Positions 60,354 to 64,000 of a stretch of 64,000 nt of DNA are shown here, piece after piece. The position numbers and the translations under genes are program-made. Under the pieces are notes generated by a model. That model had not been told where the DNA came from. It worked only from the letters and a program-made list of their open reading frames with translations, and ran no database searches. The DNA comes from an uncultured Prevotella sp. (GTDB taxonomy: Bacteria; Bacteroidota; Bacteroidia; Bacteroidales; Bacteroidaceae), in NCBI RefSeq assembly GCF_946407605.1, contig NZ_CAMJOS010000013.1:27933-91932 (forward strand), given 5' to 3'. Numbering within the stretch: the first letter of the stretch is position 1; the number at the start of each line of letters is the position of its first letter.

Positions 60354-61571
60354 TTATTTTTGAGTTTTCTGGAGGGGAAATTGGATGGTAAAGCGAGTGA
60401 GATGGTCTTCTGGGTCTGTAAGCAGATTGAAGGTGCAGTGATGAGAAGTAAGAATGTCGCGAATGAGCAGAAGACCGAGACCCTGACCTTGGGGCTTGGT
60501 AGAGAAAAACGGAGTGAAGAGATTCTTCGCTATAGCCGGCGGGATGCCATGACCATTGTCGGTGATGGTGAGCGTAGCTGGCGTGGTGACTTCAAGTGTG
60601 ACAAGTCCTTGTGTCGTCCCGATACTCTCCACAGCATTCTTGACGATGTTGATAAGCACCTGCTGGAAAAGGACGGTATCGAGATGAACGGGTACTGCTT
60701 CGTCGGTCAAACGGAAGTCAATATGGACGTGCGCCTGCGTACACAGGTTTTCGAGGAAGGGGCGGCAGGCTTCCACCTCTTCGCTGAGGTCGCAGAGTTG
60801 CAGTTGCGGTTGCGGAATCTTTACTACTTCGGCAAAGCGGGAGACAAAGGACGAGAGGGCGGTGAGCCGCTCGGCTTCGTCGCCAGTGAGACTGCCGATG
60901 ATGCCCGCCACGCTGTTGTTAACCTCGTGGGCAATCATACGAATGACACGCTCGTAGGCGGCTTTCTCAGCAAGGCGTATTTCTGAGGTCAGTGACTCAA
61001 TGAGGAAGAAAGGATGCTGGAAGCCTCGGTCAGGAAAAGACAGGTGGCTGATGCGGAAGAGTTGTGGGCCGCCAGGAATGCGCACGGTGGTCGTCTCGCC
61101 AAGAGGCAGTGCTTGGATGGTTTCCTCGATACTTGGCGACAGCATCTCACGGGCTGCGGGATTCATGGAAGTCGTGTTGCCGTCGAGGTCACACTGGATG
61201 ACACCCATCGGCGAAGCATCGATAAGCAGGTTGAGGAAGGTGTATTGCTCTTCGAGCCTGAGGTGCTCGCTGCGCAGACGCCCCAACAGGTCGTTGAACG
61301 TGCGGACGATGATGTCGGTCTCATGTTGTCCCGAAGGAGCGAGGCGCGTCGTCAGGTCGAGTTCCCGCACCAGTTCCATGCCGCCAATCAGTGTGTCGTA
61401 CGGTCGGATGGTCTTGCGGTAAAAGTACCAGAGGTAGAACAATATCAGGACTACAAAGCCCTCGGTGACGTAGAACAATGTGGGGTGACTGCGGAACGTA
61501 GCGAAGAGTGCTACGCCGGCCAACAGGACAATGCCTACTGTAAGGAGGAGGAAATAATGCTTCAGCTTCAT
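60354..61571 (-). CDS. NtrB/NtrY-like sensor histidine kinase
   Basis: 405 residues. Two N-terminal membrane helices (YFLLLTVGIVLLAGVALFAT and LFYVTEGFVVLILFYLWYFY) with almost no periplasmic loop, so it probably senses within the membrane or the cytoplasm. A HAMP-like and PAS-like part (about 60-185; LINLLIDASPMGVIQCDLDG-like, in fact FLNLLIDASPMGVIQCDLDG) is followed by the phosphoacceptor box RMIAHEVNNSVAGIIGSL. The HATPase domain has NIVKNAVESIG, DNGHGIPPAIA and GLGLLLIRDIL. It partners with the sigma-54-type regulator whose stop codon overlaps its start. Confidence 0.9.
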   Translation of the reverse strand: MKLKHYFLLLTVGIVLLAGVALFATFRSHPTLFYVTEGFVVLILFYLWYFYRKTIRPYDTLIGGMELVRELDLTTRLAPSGQHETDIIVRTFNDLLGRLRSEHLRLEEQYTFLNLLIDASPMGVIQCDLDGNTTSMNPAAREMLSPSIEETIQALPLGETTTVRIPGGPQLFRISHLSFPDRGFQHPFFLIESLTSEIRLAEKAAYERVIRMIAHEVNNSVAGIIGSLTGDEAERLTALSSFVSRFAEVVKIPQPQLQLCDLSEEVEACRPFLENLCTQAHVHIDFRLTDEAVPVHLDTVLFQQVLINIVKNAVESIGTTQGLVTLEVTTPATLTITDNGHGIPPAIAKNLFTPFFSTKPQGQGLGLLLIRDILTSHHCTFNLLTDPEDHLTRFTIQFPLQKTQK

Positions 61572-62935
61572 AGTCCGTGCTTTTCTATTTTGCGGTACAG
61601 GGCACCACGGCTGATGCCTAATTCCTTAGCGACAAGAGAGAGGTTACCGTTGTGCTTGGCAATGCAGGCTGCAATGGCGTTGCGCTCCATGGAAGAGAGG
61701 GACCCACTCCCGACCCCTCCCTGTTGAGGGAGGGGAGTAGATGAATTAGGAACAGACGAATAGCTACTTCGGAAATCTGAGGCAGTAAGTAACCACTCCC
61801 CTCCCTCGCAGGGAGGGGTTGGGGGTGGGTCTGTGCCTTTCATCAGCAGTGCCCTTTCCACAAGGTTCTTCAATTCGCGTATGTTGCCTGGGAACGGAAG
61901 TGTCTGGAGATATCCGATGGCCTCTGTCGAGACGGTGACAAGCGGGAGGCCGTTTGCCTCGCAAGCCATCCGGAGGAAGTGATTAACCAATAGCGGTATG
62001 TCCTCACGGCGGTCACGCAGAGGCGGCAGATGGAGGTTGATGATATTGATGCGGTAGAACAGATCCTCGCGGAAGGTCTTTTCCTCAACCATCGCGCGAA
62101 GGTCGGCATTGGTGGCGCAAACCACACGGACATCCGTTCGGCGTGTCTGACTGTCGCCCAGCACCTCGTAGGTCTGGTCTTGCAGCACCCGCAATAGTTT
62201 CACTTGGCTGGCCAATGACAGTTCGCCAATCTCGTCGAGGAAGATGGTGCCGCCCTTGGCCAGTTCAAAACGGCCGATACGGTCGGCCTTAGCATCAGTA
62301 AACGAGCCTTTCTTGTGGCCGAACATCTCGCTTTCGAACAGCGACGTGGAGATGCCGCCGAGGTTCACTTTTACAAACGGCCCGTTAGTCCGTTGGCTCT
62401 GTCGGTGGATAGCCTCTGCTATGAGTTCCTTGCCCGTACCGCTCTCACCTGTAATCAAGACGGGCGCATTGGTAGGAGCAACGCGGGCCACGGTAGCGAG
62501 AATGCCAGAGAGGGAGGTGCCGACAATGGGTGAACTTTGGATTGGCTGAGTCGCAGGACTTGCATTGTTTATCTTGATGGCCGTCTCAATCCTGTCTAAC
62601 AGCACGCCATTGTCCCACGGCTTGGTGATGAAGTCGAAGGCGCCGGCACGCATACCCTGCACGGCTAGGTCGATGCTGCCCCAGGCCGTCATCAGGATAC
62701 AAGGCACCTCGGGGCGGAACACTTTCACCTGCTTCAGCAGCGTCAGTCCTTCCTCGCCGTCAGTGGATATGCTATAGTTCATATCCATCAGCACCAGCTC
62801 CACCGCCGGAGTGTTGCGGACTATCTGCATCGCCTCCTTCGGCCCCTCGGCCAGGGTCACTTCATACTCGTTGCGCTCCAGTATGAGTTTCAGCGAGAGC
62901 CGGATATTTTTATCGTCATCAACTACGAGAATCAT
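61568..62935 (-). CDS. NtrC-family sigma-54-dependent response regulator
   Basis: 455 residues. Receiver domain with phospho-acceptor Asp in VELVLMDMNYSI; AAA+ domain with Walker A GESGTGKELIAEAIH, the sigma-54 contact loop as GSFTDA (usual form GAFTGA, often GAFTDA in Bacteroidota), and Walker B GGTIFLDEIGEL. The Fis-type HTH at the C-terminus (NLSLVAKELGISRGALYRKI) is intact. The linker between AAA+ and HTH (GTDPPPTPPCEGGEW to STPLPQQGGVGSGS) is lengthened by two GC-rich palindromes. The gene overlaps the kinase gene by 4 nt; targets were not identified. Confidence 0.92.
   Translation of the reverse strand: MILVVDDDKNIRLSLKLILERNEYEVTLAEGPKEAMQIVRNTPAVELVLMDMNYSISTDGEEGLTLLKQVKVFRPEVPCILMTAWGSIDLAVQGMRAGAFDFITKPWDNGVLLDRIETAIKINNASPATQPIQSSPIVGTSLSGILATVARVAPTNAPVLITGESGTGKELIAEAIHRQSQRTNGPFVKVNLGGISTSLFESEMFGHKKGSFTDAKADRIGRFELAKGGTIFLDEIGELSLASQVKLLRVLQDQTYEVLGDSQTRRTDVRVVCATNADLRAMVEEKTFREDLFYRINIINLHLPPLRDRREDIPLLVNHFLRMACEANGLPLVTVSTEAIGYLQTLPFPGNIRELKNLVERALLMKGTDPPPTPPCEGGEWLLTASDFRSSYSSVPNSSTPLPQQGGVGSGSLSSMERNAIAACIAKHNGNLSLVAKELGISRGALYRKIEKHGL
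61701..61831. repeat. Pair of GC-rich palindromes inside the NtrC-like gene
   Basis: Each copy is CCCCTCCCT plus a 3-4 nt loop plus AGGGAGGGG (61714-61735 and 61798-61818). Each is flanked on its outer side by a GACCCACTCCCGA-like sequence, and the two copies face opposite ways about 60 bp apart. They encode Pro/Gly-rich stretches in the linker between AAA+ and HTH domains, without breaking the frame. Confidence 0.75.
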
Positions 62936-62954
62936 CTTGTCATTTCTTTTAGAG

Positions 62955-63962
62955 TTATTCTGACTGTCGAATGAAACGTGTTTTCCGCTCCTCTATAACA
63001 CGCTTGTAAGTGCGTTTCATCTTGTCATTCAAGAAGGAGTGGTCGATGAGTGCGTATGTCTCTTGTGGAATCTCCATAAACATATCGAGCACGGAGGCAG
63101 CACGTTTCTTCGGCAATCCGATTCTTTCCGCGAACCGTTCAAAGTCCAGCCTGCAGGGATGCAACGTCCTGTCATACACATCGCTTTTCTCAATATCTGG
63201 CGAAAGCCCGTCCATCAGTCCCAGGTCGCTGCCACTTTGGATATGGATGCAGGTATTGATAAGATCGTATGCAGGAGCCAGGAAATACTCGCCATTTCTG
63301 TTTATCAATGAAAAGTTCTTCATGTGGGCATCCTCATTGGCAAACAGATAATCAAACACTACCATCCGGAAGAACTGCTCCATCTGTGGCATCCATGCAG
63401 GCACGAACTGCCGGATGGCATCGGCTATCTGCGCATAGTTGCCATGATATTTGAAATTGCTGTCGCTGCCTTCCTCCGTCATCTGCAGAACGGTGGCAAA
63501 GTCCTCCTGCGAACTCTCTTTCACGCCGTTTATCACGTCAAAGCGCTTCGTGATATACACCGGCTGGCCACTGCTGCTGAAACACAGGCCATTGCAGGCG
63601 GTACGAATGCCATAAACCTGAGATGCTATCTGCATAGTCAGGTGCTCGTTGGCAGGTATCTGTTTGCGGGTGGAGAGACTCAGGTTGAAAGGTGCCGGTT
63701 TCAGGATATAGGTTGCTTGTTCGCCTTTATGAGTCAGACGGATTTTCCCGTCATCAATGATGGCTGAAAATTTCTCCTGAGCACCAGAGATTGACATGTT
63801 GTTCATGTTCTCCATCGCCTGCTGCTGGTCGCGCTCGTTCTCGAAATCGATGTCAATAAACGGCGAAACCGCCACACCGTCAAACAAATCCTTGACGGCT
63901 TGGGGCGAATAGGTAGAAAAACCTGGCCGCAATGTCGATGGGCATACTTCTATCGTTTTCAT
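62955..63962 (-). CDS. HipA-type Ser/Thr kinase (HipT-like, toxin-antitoxin)
   Basis: 335 residues, shorter than full-length HipA (about 440). The kinase features of HipA are present: glycine-rich MSISGAQEKFSAIID, QPVYITKRFDVINGVKESSQ, catalytic ANEDAHMKNFSLINRNGE and metal-binding YFLAPAYDLINTC. No HipA N-terminal subdomain is seen, and the coding sequence of another small protein overlaps its start (ATGA). This matches split systems such as HipBST, where the toxin, a separate HipS domain and HipB are encoded together. Such kinases phosphorylate aminoacyl-tRNA synthetases; the target here is not known. Confidence 0.8.
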   Translation of the reverse strand: MKTIEVCPSTLRPGFSTYSPQAVKDLFDGVAVSPFIDIDFENERDQQQAMENMNNMSISGAQEKFSAIIDDGKIRLTHKGEQATYILKPAPFNLSLSTRKQIPANEHLTMQIASQVYGIRTACNGLCFSSSGQPVYITKRFDVINGVKESSQEDFATVLQMTEEGSDSNFKYHGNYAQIADAIRQFVPAWMPQMEQFFRMVVFDYLFANEDAHMKNFSLINRNGEYFLAPAYDLINTCIHIQSGSDLGLMDGLSPDIEKSDVYDRTLHPCRLDFERFAERIGLPKKRAASVLDMFMEIPQETYALIDHSFLNDKMKRTYKRVIEERKTRFIRQSE

Positions 63963-64000
63963 TCTTCCGGTCTTTTAAGTACAAACTTCCCGATGGCATC
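63959..64000 (-). CDS. 3' end of a small gene upstream of the HipA-type kinase (partial)
   Basis: Only the last 13 codons lie in the window: DAIGKFVLKRPEE and a stop. The TGA overlaps the ATG of the kinase gene (ATGA), so the two are translationally coupled. In split HipA loci this position is held by a HipA N-terminal-subdomain (HipS-like) protein, but the fragment is too short to identify. Confidence 0.4.
   Translation of the reverse strand, partial: DAIGKFVLKRPEE

Overview
This window is chromosomal DNA of a Bacteroidota bacterium, most likely a member of the Prevotellaceae. Many genes are preceded by the Bacteroidota -7 promoter element TAnnTTTG. The gene set points the same way: a short RpoD lacking region 1.1, an HU-like protein paired with a 'smalltalk' micro-protein, DUF5686, DUF5687, DUF2723 and DUF3098 proteins, a BspA-like leucine-rich repeat protein, and glycosidases with C-terminal sorting-like tails. 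No rRNA, tRNA or CRISPR array was seen.

Layout. 1-9870: carbohydrate-active region. It holds a large partial pectinase (GH28 followed by the start of a GH105 domain) with a decayed TrpF-like N-terminus, an MscS channel, and two large secreted glycosidases. 9950-40900: mostly core genome. In order: greA, tex, AddAB-type helicase-nuclease, DUF5686, rpoD, tilS, an rlmI-like methyltransferase, an RNase D-like exonuclease, ftsK, lolA, a DUF5687 membrane protein, uxaB, the GGGtGRT/Fe-S scaffold pair, htpG, an EFR1 ferredoxin, truA, an EamA transporter, a membrane-anchored coiled-coil/HTH protein, NfeD plus an SPFH protein, smalltalk and HU. 40900-43050: a low-coding stretch with a 44-bp perfect AT palindrome inside a larger inverted repeat, an antitoxin-like gene beside the last 23 codons of a deleted RelE/ParE toxin, and an AT-rich BspA-like gene. 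About 43150-51950: an integrative mobilizable element. It carries a multi-HTH protein, a tyrosine integrase, an excisionase-like protein, a ParA/ribbon-helix-helix partition pair with a 267-bp array of degenerate 9-bp repeats just upstream, a hairpin-rich candidate oriT, an accessory mobilization protein, a relaxase and a membrane protein. It has no type IV secretion genes, so it would need a helper. 52040-64000: an ECF sigma/anti-sigma/outer-membrane operon, DUF3098 and DUF2723 genes, a membrane-anchored winged-helix protein, an NtrB/NtrC-like two-component pair and a HipA-type kinase.

The most unusual observations are these. (1) The 9-bp tandem array upstream of parA looks like a centromere on an integrating element. 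(2) A ~36-bp palindromic repeat occurs four times within 0.86 kb inside protein-coding sequence, in both orientations and in more than one frame; one copy supplies the stop codon of the DUF2723 gene. This resembles the Rickettsia palindromic elements. A second, GC-rich palindrome occurs twice inside the NtrC-like gene. (3) A TrpF (phosphoribosylanthranilate isomerase) remnant is fused in frame ahead of the signal sequence of the secreted pectinase. All functions here are read from sequence motifs and family knowledge; no database search was run.
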